From JAPPHA01 sp965220985 (GTDB lineage Bacteria > Pseudomonadota > Alphaproteobacteria > Rhodobacterales > Rhodobacteraceae): DNA of 64,000 nt. Within the stretch, counting starts at the first letter, position 1; each line of letters starts with the position of its first letter. The notes under the pieces were generated by a model. It did not search any database, was not told the DNA's origin, and saw nothing but the letters and a program-made list of their open reading frames with translations. Positions 29,460 through 38,662 of this stretch are shown here, piece by piece. Location: NCBI GenBank assembly GCA_965220985.1, contig OZ244854.1, positions 1 through 64,000 on the forward strand, in the 5' to 3' direction. A program made the translations under genes and the position numbers.

Positions 29460-30773
29460 TCAATCATCCGGCGAGAGGTCGAACGATTCCTGCGGAAAGT
29501 ACTTCTGCAGCCGCAGATCCGCAGTGCGAGCGTGCGCTTCCATCCCTTCAAGACGGGAAATCCGTGCCGTGGTCTCGGCAACCCGCCGGGAACCGGCCTC
29601 GGTTGCCCGTTGCCACGTCACCACCTTCAGAAACTTGTGAACCGACAAGCCCCCGGTGTAGCGGGCAGCGGCGCCCGTCGGCAGCACGTGGTTCGGACCC
29701 GATGCCTTGTCCCCGTAGGCCACCGTCGTCTGTTCACCCAGAAACAGCGACCCGTAGCAGGACAGCCTGCCAAGCCACCAGTCAAGGTCTTCGGCCTGCA
29801 CGGTCAGATGCTCCGGCGCCAGCTGATCGGCGGTCGCGGCCATGGTTTCGCGCCCGTCGCACAGGATCACCTCGGCAAACCCGTCCCATGCGGCAGCGGC
29901 GCTCTCGCGATTGGTCTCCGGCAAGAGCGCGATCAGTTCAGGCACCCTTTGCATGACCCGTCGGGCGAGTCTCTCGTCGTCGGTGACCAACCAGACCGGC
30001 GAGTTGTAGCCGTGTTCGGCCTGGCCCACGAGATCGGCGGCAACGATCTCCACATCGGCCGTTGCATCCGCGATGACCAGACTGTCAGTCGGACCCGCCA
30101 GCATGTCGATTCCCACGCGCCCGTAGAGAATGCGCTTGGCTTCGGCGACATACTGGTTTCCCGGCCCGGCGATGACGTCGGCGCGAGGCAGGCCAAACAG
30201 ACCGAACGCCATGGCGGCGACGGCCTGGACACCGCCGAGGGCGAGAACCCGATCGGCACCGCACAACCTTGCCGCATGAACGATCGCGGGATTGATCGAC
30301 CCGTCTTTTCCAGGCGGCGAACACAGGACGATCGACCGACAGCCCGCGACCTTCGCGGTGGTCACCGTCATCATCGCGGAGGCGACATGGCTGTATCGCC
30401 CGCCAGGCGCATAGCAGCCGACATTCTCGACCGGGATGCAACGTTGCCCGGCGACGAAGCCCGGCTCGAGCTCGACCTCGAATTCTCGCAGCGACGCCTT
30501 CTGGGCTTCGGCAAATCGCCGAATGTTGTCGTGAGCGAAGGCGAGGTCGTCCCGCGTCTTCTGACTCACGCTGCCCGCGGTTTCGTCGATCTCGTCCGGG
30601 GTCAGCTCGAACGGACCCGGCGTGCCGTCAAGTTCAAGAGCGTATCGCGATGCCGCCTCGTCCCGTCCACTCTCGATGTCGTTCAGCATGTCCTGAACGA
30701 CCGGGCGGATTGACTCGGTATCGGATCTCGCCGTCTTCGAGGCACGTTTCAGATATTGTTGCGTCATCGGCAT
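29460..30773 (-). CDS. Histidinol dehydrogenase family protein (HpsN/HisD-like)
   Basis: A 437-residue cytoplasmic enzyme. The HisD zinc ligands are all kept: Gln251 and His254 (GQAEHG), Asp355 (YGDKASGPNH) and His414 (GMEAHARTAD). The catalytic Glu321-His322 pair (APEHL) is also kept. This family oxidises an alcohol through an aldehyde to an acid with two NAD+. The sequence is closer to the branch containing HpsN, which oxidises 2,3-dihydroxypropane-1-sulfonate, than to biosynthetic HisD as I recall them; there are no his genes nearby. It sits between an ammonium transporter and a zinc alcohol dehydrogenase in a catabolic run. The true substrate is open: a sulfonate diol, or an aldehyde or alcohol made by the amine dehydrogenase. 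Confidence 0.88.
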   Translation of the reverse strand: MPMTQQYLKRASKTARSDTESIRPVVQDMLNDIESGRDEAASRYALELDGTPGPFELTPDEIDETAGSVSQKTRDDLAFAHDNIRRFAEAQKASLREFEVELEPGFVAGQRCIPVENVGCYAPGGRYSHVASAMMTVTTAKVAGCRSIVLCSPPGKDGSINPAIVHAARLCGADRVLALGGVQAVAAMAFGLFGLPRADVIAGPGNQYVAEAKRILYGRVGIDMLAGPTDSLVIADATADVEIVAADLVGQAEHGYNSPVWLVTDDERLARRVMQRVPELIALLPETNRESAAAAWDGFAEVILCDGRETMAATADQLAPEHLTVQAEDLDWWLGRLSCYGSLFLGEQTTVAYGDKASGPNHVLPTGAAARYTGGLSVHKFLKVVTWQRATEAGSRRVAETTARISRLEGMEAHARTADLRLQKYFPQESFDLSPDD

Positions 30774-30841
30774 CTCTCACCCTTCTCGACGTTCTCGCAT
30801 TCGAATGGGCTTCCTTGCCCGCCCTTCGGAGATTTTCAAGT

Positions 30842-32242
30842 TCAATCGGTCCTGCGACGCCGAGCGGATTGCGACTCTGCGCCCCGCGCGATGACGAACT
30901 CCGGAAACGTCACGATTCCAAGCGTCGCCAGGTCCTGGCCGGTCCGCTCGACCTCGGGCGTGACTCGCGCGCCGATGACCAGGTCGAGGGATTTCCACAC
31001 CAGAAGCGAAACCGGAAACACGAAGGCCCCGATGGCGGCCACGCCGAGAAGTTGCACGAGCAAGTCCCCGCCTGTCGTGAAAGCGACGGCAATCGTCCCC
31101 CAGACCCCTGCCCCCATGTGCGCCGAGATCGATCCGACTTCATCGTCGATCCTGAGCGACTCCAATGTCGTCTTCGCGACCAGACACACAACTGCTCCCG
31201 ATGAGCCGATCAGGATCGCCGTAAGGTGACTGGTGATCTCGGGTCCTGCCGCAATCGCCACCAGCCCCGCGATCGCCCCGTTCAGCGAATCAAGCAGATT
31301 GGTCCTGCGAAAGACCCATCGCGAAACCACGGTCGCCGTGATGACCGCTGCTGCCGCAGCGAGACTGGTGTTCACGACCACCACATTGACTCCGACAATG
31401 TCGCTCGCCGAACCAAGGCTGAGCCAGGACCCCGCGTTGAAGCCGATGAAACCGAGCCAGATGGTGAAGACCCCAAGGGTGGCCATCGGAATGTTGTTCG
31501 GCGGGGTGCGCTTGACCGAGCCGTCATCGCCGAACTTCCCGGTTCTGGCGCCCACGATGATGGCGCCGGCCAGCGCGGCCCAACCTCCCGTCGAGTGAAC
31601 CACGGTGGAGCCGGCAAAGTCCTTGAAGCCAAGAGTCCCCAGCCATCCTCCGCCCCAGGTCCAGCTTCCGACGATCGGATAGATGAAGGTCGCAAACACC
31701 GCGATGAACGCGAAAAATGGCAGCAGCTTCACCCGTTCGGCAAGGGTCCCGGAGATGATTCCGCAGGCCGAAGCGACAAACACCATCTGGAAGAACCAGT
31801 TGGACGCGTCAGCGTGGCCGGAAGACGTGACTCTGCCAAGCCGGGAGGCGTCTCCCGCGAGAAACGCGAGTTCGACATCGCTCTCGATACGGTGAAGCCC
31901 GAGCGTTCCCATCCATCCGCCAGGTTCGACGGCAACGTACATGACGCTGAAGCCGACAAAGCAGTAGGCAACGCTGGCAATCGAATAACTGACCAGATTC
32001 TTGATGCAGATCGCCGAAGCGTTTGCCACCGATGTCGATCCGGCCTCGACCATGGCGAATCCGACGCACATCCACATCACCAGCGCGCCCCAGAACAGGA
32101 ACGAGAAACTGCTCAGAGCGAAGGCCAACTCCGCATCGAGAGCGGCATCGGCCGGGCCCGGAACCAATGCAAGCAGCATGGACAGGAACACGATGCCAGT
32201 CCCCGCAGCCACGGTGCGGCGGCGGTCTGCCGCGCGCCCCAT
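30842..32242 (-). CDS. amt: Ammonium transporter (Amt family)
   Basis: A 466-residue, eleven-helix channel with an N-terminal signal-like segment (to GPADA). Amt signatures seen: KNLVSYSIASVAYCFVGFSV, the DFAGSTVVHSTGG motif with the first pore histidine, and ISAHMGAGVWGTIAV with the second pore histidine. It moves ammonium into the cytoplasm. The ATG at 32242 is chosen because it opens a clean signal peptide; a GTG at 32302 is also in frame. Its place between an amine dehydrogenase and other oxidoreductases, rather than next to glnK, suggests it recaptures ammonium from amine oxidation. No glnK gene adjoins it. Confidence 0.92.
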   Translation of the reverse strand: MGRAADRRRTVAAGTGIVFLSMLLALVPGPADAALDAELAFALSSFSFLFWGALVMWMCVGFAMVEAGSTSVANASAICIKNLVSYSIASVAYCFVGFSVMYVAVEPGGWMGTLGLHRIESDVELAFLAGDASRLGRVTSSGHADASNWFFQMVFVASACGIISGTLAERVKLLPFFAFIAVFATFIYPIVGSWTWGGGWLGTLGFKDFAGSTVVHSTGGWAALAGAIIVGARTGKFGDDGSVKRTPPNNIPMATLGVFTIWLGFIGFNAGSWLSLGSASDIVGVNVVVVNTSLAAAAAVITATVVSRWVFRRTNLLDSLNGAIAGLVAIAAGPEITSHLTAILIGSSGAVVCLVAKTTLESLRIDDEVGSISAHMGAGVWGTIAVAFTTGGDLLVQLLGVAAIGAFVFPVSLLVWKSLDLVIGARVTPEVERTGQDLATLGIVTFPEFVIARGAESQSARRRRTD

Positions 32243-32512
32243 CGCAAGCGACACGCTGCGAGAAACCGTTGCGACGGCAGGCAATGTCAGACCGGCCGTC
32301 ACCTCAGAACGCGGACGTCGAACTCTCGGGCGCCTGCCCGTCAGCGGTCATCGACACGACGTCCGCGCCATGTCGGGCTGCACCCGATCGTCGCTGGGGC
32401 ACACCACCCCGGCATGGCTGCTTCTCGGTTGTCCGAGAAACAGCCGAAGCACGCCCAAGCGGCGCGGTGCGCATCCGATCATGGCGCGCACCAAGACAAG
32501 GCGAGACCGGCA

Positions 32513-34591
32513 TCAGAATGCAGCCAATTCAGTGATTTCGCGCTTGAAAGGAACCGTGTCGCCAGAGGTCGCCGGTTCGTCGAGTTCCTCGGCGTAACGC
32601 CTCCCGGCAAAGACCGCATGGGCGATCGTGGCCGGCGCGTCAGCGTCACCGATGCAATCGATCGACGCAATGCCAGCGTCGCTCCACTCGTTCTGTCTTG
32701 CGACCAGATCCCGATGGAGTCCGTCATTCGGCGACCGGGACGTCACCAGTATCAAGCTGTCTGCCTCATGGGGGCGTGCAGCGCCGGTGTGAACGCAGGA
32801 GGCAATGACCCCTTCCTCGGTCACGGCATCGACCACCCGATGGGGGATGATCTCGGCCCCGAGTTCGAGCAGCCGGGCCTGGATGGCGTGCTGCTCCATG
32901 GTGTTTCGGGTCCAGGTCGAAACTTCGGAGGCCGGCGTCATCAGGGAAACGGCGATTCCGGCCTTCAGAAGATGCTCGGCGACGACGCCACCCATGTAGT
33001 AGTGATCGTCGTCCCAGATGATGACCCTCGACCCCGACGGCAGGGTCCCTGCCATGATGTCGTCCGGGGTGAGCAGTTCGATCGAGTCCGATACCCGAAT
33101 CGGTCGGGTCCAGTGATGCGCCACGCCGTCGCGCCGCCAGGTGGCGCCGGTTGCAACGACAACCCGCGGGAACCCGAATTCGAGCACGTGGTCGGCGCTG
33201 AGGTCGGAATCCATGTAGATCTCGACATTGGGCAGCTTGACGATCTGTCCCTCGCGGTAGTCTCGCACCCGCCGCCATTGCTCGAGGCCCGAAAGACCGG
33301 ATTCGCGCGTGACACGCCCCCCGATTTCGGTGGTCTTTTCGGCCAGCACGACGTCGTAGCCCCGCTTGCCCAGCGCCTGGGCCGCTTCCAGGCCCGCAGG
33401 TCCGGCACCAACGATCAGCACCTTGTCGTCGCTGCCCGCCGACCGGAAACGCTCGGGGTGCCACCCGCGACGCCACTCCTCGCCCATGGACGGGTTCTGG
33501 GTGCATCGAATCGGCGACATGGTGAAATCGCCCGACACGCAGATGTTGCAGCCGATGCACTCCCTGATGTCGTCGGATCGCCCGGTCTCCACCTTGTGGG
33601 GAAGGAACGGATCGGCGATCGACGGCCGCGCGCAGCCGATCAGGTCAAGCAGCCCCCGTCTGATCAAGGACGCCATGCGGTCCGGCGAGGTGTACCGACC
33701 GACGCCGACAATCGGCTTGGTCGTGATCGACTTGAGGTTTTCGTAAAGGTACTCCTGCTCGCCCTCCGGGCCAAATCGCGAGGTTCGCGAGTCGCTCTCC
33801 CATCCGGCAAGGCAAATGTCCCAAAGATCGGGGATCTCGGCGACAAGGCCGATCATGTCTTCCGCTTCGGCCTTGTCGATTCCGTCCGGTCCGGCAATGT
33901 CATCGACCGAAAACCTGCACGGCACGGCACACTTGTCGCCGACCTCGTCGCGGGTTTCGCTCAGGATCTCCTTGAGCAACCGAACACGGTTTTCCAGCGA
34001 ACCGCCGTACTCGTCGCTCCGGTGATTGTAGTGACGGGACAGGAAATGGTGAAAGAACCCAAGCGCATGCCCCGCATAGACGTAGATCAGGTCGAACCCC
34101 GCTTCGCGCCCCCGTCTCGCGGCAGCCCGGTGCCAGCGCCTGAGATCGCGGATGTCCTGCTTGTCCATGGTTCTGGCCTGGACAGGGTCATAGGTGAAGC
34201 TCGCAACCGGAAGGCCGGTCGGCGCCATCGGCACCTCGCGCCCGTAGAGGTTCGGTCCGTTCAGCCCGTTGTAGGCGAGTTCGATGCCCGCCAATGCCCC
34301 GTGTTCGTGGATCTTGTCGGCCATGCGCGCGAGCATCGGGATGTCCCGATCGTCCCACAACCGCAACTCGATGAACGGCGTGATGTCGGAGGTGTGGTGA
34401 ATCTCGACCTGCTCGGTGCACACGACGCCCCAGCCGCCTTCCGCCTTGATCCCGCGCATGTGCGCAAGCGCCGTCGGATCACGGTACCCCATGCCGTTGC
34501 AGTGCGGCACCTGGTAGAACCGGTTCTTGGCCCGAACCGGACCGATGTCGATCGGTTCGAACAGGATGTCGTGAGATGGCTCGCGGGGCAT
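32513..34591 (-). CDS. Trimethylamine/dimethylamine/histamine dehydrogenase-like flavoprotein (6-S-cysteinyl FMN, 4Fe-4S)
   Basis: A 692-residue enzyme very close in layout to trimethylamine dehydrogenase: an OYE-type FMN barrel (1-~335), a 4Fe-4S segment, and ADP-binding domains (GAGPAGLEAAQALGKRGYDV). Cys31 in VPHCNG matches the cysteine that binds FMN covalently; Cys345, 348, 351 and 363 match the cluster ligands. The amine-binding aromatic bowl Tyr60/Trp264/Trp355 of the trimethylamine enzyme is here Gln61/Trp264/Asp355, the pattern I recall for histamine dehydrogenase, with Gln also in dimethylamine dehydrogenase. It should deaminate an amine oxidatively, giving an aldehyde plus ammonia or a smaller amine, with electrons to an electron-transfer flavoprotein. 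The ATG at 34591 gives the family's N-terminus. It lies just after the PotD-type gene. Confidence 0.9.
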   Translation of the reverse strand: MPREPSHDILFEPIDIGPVRAKNRFYQVPHCNGMGYRDPTALAHMRGIKAEGGWGVVCTEQVEIHHTSDITPFIELRLWDDRDIPMLARMADKIHEHGALAGIELAYNGLNGPNLYGREVPMAPTGLPVASFTYDPVQARTMDKQDIRDLRRWHRAAARRGREAGFDLIYVYAGHALGFFHHFLSRHYNHRSDEYGGSLENRVRLLKEILSETRDEVGDKCAVPCRFSVDDIAGPDGIDKAEAEDMIGLVAEIPDLWDICLAGWESDSRTSRFGPEGEQEYLYENLKSITTKPIVGVGRYTSPDRMASLIRRGLLDLIGCARPSIADPFLPHKVETGRSDDIRECIGCNICVSGDFTMSPIRCTQNPSMGEEWRRGWHPERFRSAGSDDKVLIVGAGPAGLEAAQALGKRGYDVVLAEKTTEIGGRVTRESGLSGLEQWRRVRDYREGQIVKLPNVEIYMDSDLSADHVLEFGFPRVVVATGATWRRDGVAHHWTRPIRVSDSIELLTPDDIMAGTLPSGSRVIIWDDDHYYMGGVVAEHLLKAGIAVSLMTPASEVSTWTRNTMEQHAIQARLLELGAEIIPHRVVDAVTEEGVIASCVHTGAARPHEADSLILVTSRSPNDGLHRDLVARQNEWSDAGIASIDCIGDADAPATIAHAVFAGRRYAEELDEPATSGDTVPFKREITELAAF

Positions 34592-34656
34592 GAGGGGGTC
34601 CAAATGCACTGCGGGGAACCGTTCCAGGCTCCCCGCATGTCAAACAATTGCTCTGG

Positions 34657-35724
34657 CTACTTTTTCAGTCGCGTCCAGATCGAGTCGTACACTTCCTGGG
34701 TCGCCTGGTCGCAGACCTTGACGAAGGTGCCTGCCGGCGCGTCGGCCGGGGGCACGGATTCAGGCTGCGACTTGAGCGCATCGTCGAGCATGTCGGTCAC
34801 GCCCATCACGCCCGCGCTGTACTGCGCGAAATTCGTGACGGCCGCGATGTTTTCCGGCTCGAGCAGGAAATCCATGAACTTGATCGCGTTGTCGCGATTG
34901 GGCGCATCCTTGAGCAGGACGACATTGTCCATCCACACGATCAGTCCCTCGCGCGGATAGGAATACTCGATGTTGGCGCCCTCGGCGCGCGCCTTGGCCG
35001 AGAAACCGTTCCAGATCATGCCGACTGCCGCGTCTCCGGAGACGAGGACGTCCTTGGCGCCATCCGAGTTGAACGATGCCCAATGTCCCTTTGCCGACTG
35101 CAGCAGATCGTCGAGCGCCTTGAGCTGTTCCCGGTCGGTCGAGCACTGCGGAATGCCAAGATGCATCGAGGCCAGCAGCATCACTTCGCCCTGCGCATCG
35201 AGCATGTTGATCTTGCCCTTGAGCTCGTCAGGCGGGTCGAAGACGATCGCGGTCGTCCGGATGTCGCCGCCGTAGACGTCGCGATTGACGGAAAAGCTCG
35301 TCGATCCCCACTGGTACGGAATGGAGTGCATGCGGCCTGGATCGAAGGGAACGTCCAGCCATTGCTGCTCGACATTGCCGAGGTTCGCAAGCTCACCCTC
35401 GGCGATGGTGTCAAGCATGCCTTCGCCGATCATGATTTCGACCATGTAGTCTCCCGGGACCGCGACATCGTACGAACCCATCTTCCCCGCCTTCAGCGTG
35501 GCGAGCATGGCTTCGTTTGAATCGTAAGTGTCCATCGTCACTTCGATTCCGGTCTCGGCCGAGAACTTGTCGAGCAGTTCCTGCGGAATGTACTCGAACC
35601 AGTGATAGATCGAGAGATTTCCTTCGGCTGCAGCAGAGCTTCCCAGCGACGCAGCCAATGCAACCGCCAGCGCTGCCGTGAACCGACCGCGTCGACGTCC
35701 CCCAAAGCTGACCTGTGTGATCAT
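34657..35724 (-). CDS. potD: Polyamine-type ABC transporter periplasmic binding protein (PotD/PotF-like)
   Basis: A 355-residue exported receptor. The ATG at 35724 follows a strong AGGAGG, and a signal peptide with a long basic N-region ends at SSAAAEG. The mature start LSIYHWFEYIPQELLDKFSA and the segments YDSNEAMLATLKAG, SYDVAVPGDYMV and GMIWNGFSAKA are typical of the PotD/PotF group, which binds putrescine, spermidine or related cations. It is the last gene of a potA-B-C-D order and is followed by an amine dehydrogenase, which suggests the ligand is the dehydrogenase substrate. Confidence 0.92.
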   Translation of the reverse strand: MITQVSFGGRRRGRFTAALAVALAASLGSSAAAEGNLSIYHWFEYIPQELLDKFSAETGIEVTMDTYDSNEAMLATLKAGKMGSYDVAVPGDYMVEIMIGEGMLDTIAEGELANLGNVEQQWLDVPFDPGRMHSIPYQWGSTSFSVNRDVYGGDIRTTAIVFDPPDELKGKINMLDAQGEVMLLASMHLGIPQCSTDREQLKALDDLLQSAKGHWASFNSDGAKDVLVSGDAAVGMIWNGFSAKARAEGANIEYSYPREGLIVWMDNVVLLKDAPNRDNAIKFMDFLLEPENIAAVTNFAQYSAGVMGVTDMLDDALKSQPESVPPADAPAGTFVKVCDQATQEVYDSIWTRLKK

Positions 35725-35795
35725 TGTTGAATTCCTCCTCATCTCTTGTGAACCCGTATCGGCATGCCGTTCCGGCCAGTCATGCAACGCAAACC

Positions 35796-36629
35796 TCATT
35801 GATCCGCCTTCGCGCGGTTGCGGCCGTGATCGAGGCCGATCCTGCCCAACAGGTAGGACACGCTAACCAACACCAGCGACAAGAGCAACATGATAGTCGA
35901 AAGAGCCATGATGTTCGGCTTGATGCCCTGCTTGACCGCCCCGAAGATCGCCGTTGGCAGCGTCTCGACCCCTGCGCCCTTGATGAAGTTCGTGATGATG
36001 AAATCGTCCAGCGAAATGATGAAGGCGAGCAGGAATCCGGCGAGAACCCCCGGCGCCATCAGCGGAAACAGGACGTGGCGGAACACCTGCCAGCGGCCGG
36101 CGTAAAGGTCCTGGGCGGCCTCTTCGTAGAAGCCTTCGATGCCTTCGAGGCGGGCGGCGATCGGCAGGTACGCGAACGGAATGCAGAAGACGATGTGCGC
36201 CACGAGAATAGAGCTGTAGCCCAGCGTGAACCCGATCGCGCTGAAGAAGATCAGCGTCGCGACGGCGGTGACGATTTCGGGAACGATGATCGGCATGCTC
36301 AGCATCCCGAAACTGAACGCCTTTCCCCTGAACGAACCGCCCCTGATCATGCCGATCGCGGCGGCCGTTGCGACGATGGTCGACGCGGTGGCCGCCATGG
36401 TCGCGATGGTGAGCGAATTCCAGGCGGCGGTTCGATATTTCGCCGCTTCCAGCCCGAAGAAGACGTCCTCGTACCATTTCCAGCTGAAACCGCCCCAGAC
36501 CGTGATCGATTGCGACGCATTGAAGCTGTAGCCCATCACCACCAGCAGCGGCGCATACAGCACCACGAGGCAGATCACGGCCATGATCATGAACTCGGGA
36601 TATCGCTTCACCGGATTGCGAACGGACAT
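35796..36629 (-). CDS. potC: Polyamine-type ABC transporter permease (PotC/PotI-like)
   Basis: A 277-residue inner-membrane permease with six helices. The coupling motif EEAAQDLYAGRWQVFRHVLF (EAA loop, contact with the ATPase) lies at about residue 170, followed by APGVLAGFLLAFIISLDDF, characteristic of PotC. It pairs with PotB, whose gene ends three bases before this one starts, so the two are tightly coupled. Substrate specificity is set by the binding protein. Confidence 0.94.
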   Translation of the reverse strand: MSVRNPVKRYPEFMIMAVICLVVLYAPLLVVMGYSFNASQSITVWGGFSWKWYEDVFFGLEAAKYRTAAWNSLTIATMAATASTIVATAAAIGMIRGGSFRGKAFSFGMLSMPIIVPEIVTAVATLIFFSAIGFTLGYSSILVAHIVFCIPFAYLPIAARLEGIEGFYEEAAQDLYAGRWQVFRHVLFPLMAPGVLAGFLLAFIISLDDFIITNFIKGAGVETLPTAIFGAVKQGIKPNIMALSTIMLLLSLVLVSVSYLLGRIGLDHGRNRAKADQ

Positions 36630-36632
36630 GAT

Positions 36633-37550
36633 CTACGCCTTGTCCGAAGCGGTTCGCTGGCGGGCGTGGAACAGCAGCGCGACGAGAACCAGCGAGAGGA
36701 GAATCATCGATGCGGCCGCTCCGAACGGCCAGTTGCCGGCGTTGCCCTTGAACTGTTCCTCGATCAGGGAGCCGATCATGAAGTTCTTGGCGCCGCCGAG
36801 CAGATCGGGCGCGAGAAACGCGCCGAGGCTCGGCACGAAGACCAGAATGCACCCGGCGACGATTCCCGGGCGGACGACCGGAAGCAGCACCCGGCGCAGG
36901 ACCGTCCATCGACCTGCGTAGAGATCAGCGGCGGCTTCCGAGAGCGAGAAGTCGTAGCGTTCGACCGCCGCGTAGACCGGCAGGACCATGAACGGCAGAT
37001 AGGAATAGAAGAGGCCGAGCTGAACGGCGAAGTTGGTGTTGATCATCGCGATCGGCTCGGAGATGACGCCGATCGCCAGCAGGAACTCGTTCAGCGGCCC
37101 GTTGTCGCGGATCAGGAACTTCATGGAGACGGTGCGGATCAGCAGATTGACCCAGTAGGGAACCGTCACGAGGAACAGCCAGATCGAACGGGTTCTTGCA
37201 TCCCGCGTGGCGATGAAGAACGCCGTCGGAAATCCGATGATCAGACAGAAGACGGTGGCGAGCGTCGCCTGGATGATCGAGCGCGCGAAGATTGTGATGT
37301 ATGTCCACTCGATGCTGGGAGGCTCGTCGCCGAACAGGCCGCGATCGAAGATGAACTGATCGTATGCGGCAAGGGAGAACTCCCAGATCACCCCGCCCCG
37401 GAACTCCTTGGTCAGGAAGGAATAAAGCAGCATCAAGAGGACGGGAACGAGCAGGAAGAACCCGATGATCAGCCACGACGGCGCGAGCAGCCAGAAACGA
37501 AGCGGATGAAACGTCCGCGAGACCGACTTTCCGGAGGCCATTCCCGCCAT
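36633..37550 (-). CDS. potB: Polyamine-type ABC transporter permease (PotB/PotH-like)
   Basis: A 305-residue permease. The ATG at 37550 overlaps the stop of the upstream ATPase gene by one base (TGATG), which fixes the start; a longer in-frame extension is an antisense-like overlap with potA. Six helices, the EAA loop SEAAADLYAGRWTVLRRVLL at about residue 210 and the PotB marker GAFLAPDLLGGAKNFMIGSL are visible. It forms the membrane channel with the PotC-like subunit. Confidence 0.94.
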   Translation of the reverse strand: MAGMASGKSVSRTFHPLRFWLLAPSWLIIGFFLLVPVLLMLLYSFLTKEFRGGVIWEFSLAAYDQFIFDRGLFGDEPPSIEWTYITIFARSIIQATLATVFCLIIGFPTAFFIATRDARTRSIWLFLVTVPYWVNLLIRTVSMKFLIRDNGPLNEFLLAIGVISEPIAMINTNFAVQLGLFYSYLPFMVLPVYAAVERYDFSLSEAAADLYAGRWTVLRRVLLPVVRPGIVAGCILVFVPSLGAFLAPDLLGGAKNFMIGSLIEEQFKGNAGNWPFGAAASMILLSLVLVALLFHARQRTASDKA

Positions 37551-38632
37551 CAGTCGTCGAGCAGCCTTGCTGCGTCTTCCTTGAGGATGACGTTGACCCT
37601 CTGTCCGACCTCGCATGCCTGATTGAATTCGCCGGAGTTCTGCTGCCTGACCTGCAGTTCCGGTCCCGCATCGAGCGAAACCACGTACTGGGTGTCGGTG
37701 CCGAGATAGACCGCATGGGTGACGACCCCGGCGATCTCGTGATCGGAGTCGCCTGCCGCAACGATGCCGATGCGTTCCGGGCGGATCAGGACATGCCCGG
37801 TTTGGCCGGGCGCGATGCCGTCGGCTGCAGGGCAATGGAGAACCACGTCGGTTCCGAGCCGGCACCTGCACTGCCCGCCATCGACCGCATCGATCGTGAC
37901 GTCGATCAGGTTGGTTTCGCCGATGAAGTTGGCCACGAACCGATTAACCGGATGGTCGTAGATCTCGCGGGCCTGGCCGATCTGCTGGATCTCGCCGTCG
38001 GACATGACCGCAATTCGGTCGGACATCGCCAATGCCTCTTCCTGGTCGTGGGTCACGAACACGAAGGTGATGCCTGTTTCCTGCTGAAGCTGCTTGAGTT
38101 CGCTCCGCATGGCCTGGCGAAGTTTGAGATCCAGCGCCGAGAGCGGCTCGTCGAGCAGCAGGACCTTCGGGCGCGGCGCGATGGCGCGCGCCAGCGCGGC
38201 CCGCTGCTGCTGACCGCCCGACAGCTGCGACGGACGACGGTCGGCGAGCGCATCGAGCTTGACGAGCTCGAGCATCGAGCGCACGCGCCTGTCGGTCTCG
38301 GCCGCGTCCACGCCTTTCATGGTCAGGCCGAAGGCGACGTTCTGTGCGACCGTCATGTGCGGGAACAGCGCGTAGTGCTGGAAGACCGTGTTGACCGGGC
38401 GCTGGTGGGGGGGAAGATTCTCGATCTCGTCGCCGTAGAGGAAGATTTCGCCGCTCGTGACTTCCTCGAAGCCGGCGATCAGCCGCAGCAAGGTGGTCTT
38501 GCCGCATCCTGACGGACCGAGGAGCGTGAAGAACTCGTTGTCATTGATGACGAGGGTGGCATTCCGAAGAGCGACAACACTGCCGAAGCGTTTCTCGACA
38601 TTCCTGATTTCGACAGCTGCGACGGAGTCCAT
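37550..38632 (-). CDS. potA: Polyamine-type ABC transporter ATPase (PotA-like)
   Basis: A 360-residue ATPase with Walker A GPSGCGKTT, Q-loop VFQHYALFPHMTV, ABC signature LSGGQQQR, Walker B KVLLLDEPLSALD and switch histidine in VTHDQEEA. A C-terminal TOBE-type domain (about 280-360, GHVLIRPERI) follows, as in PotA. It powers the importer. The ATG at 38632 is preferred; a GTG at 38662 adds ten residues without support. It is the first gene of the pot operon and, by spacing, possibly of the whole run down to the zinc dehydrogenase at 28347. Confidence 0.94.
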   Translation of the reverse strand: MDSVAAVEIRNVEKRFGSVVALRNATLVINDNEFFTLLGPSGCGKTTLLRLIAGFEEVTSGEIFLYGDEIENLPPHQRPVNTVFQHYALFPHMTVAQNVAFGLTMKGVDAAETDRRVRSMLELVKLDALADRRPSQLSGGQQQRAALARAIAPRPKVLLLDEPLSALDLKLRQAMRSELKQLQQETGITFVFVTHDQEEALAMSDRIAVMSDGEIQQIGQAREIYDHPVNRFVANFIGETNLIDVTIDAVDGGQCRCRLGTDVVLHCPAADGIAPGQTGHVLIRPERIGIVAAGDSDHEIAGVVTHAVYLGTDTQYVVSLDAGPELQVRQQNSGEFNQACEVGQRVNVILKEDAARLLDD

Positions 38633-38662
38633 GCAATTCGACCGCTCGTGAACAAAGGCCAC

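Noticed and set aside
28371..30713. Plus-strand open frame of 780 codons
   Set aside because: Antisense to the zinc and HisD-type dehydrogenases, both of which have complete active-site motifs.
31226..34960. Plus-strand open frame of 1,244 codons
   Set aside because: Antisense to amt and the amine dehydrogenase; basic, low-quality composition and no family resemblance.
35724..37622. Plus-strand open frame of 632 codons
   Set aside because: Antisense to potC and potB; Asp/Arg/Gln-rich shadow typical of GC-rich DNA.
37551..37871. N-terminal extension of the PotB reading frame
   Set aside because: It lies inside potA out of frame; the TGATG overlap at 37550 gives the natural start.
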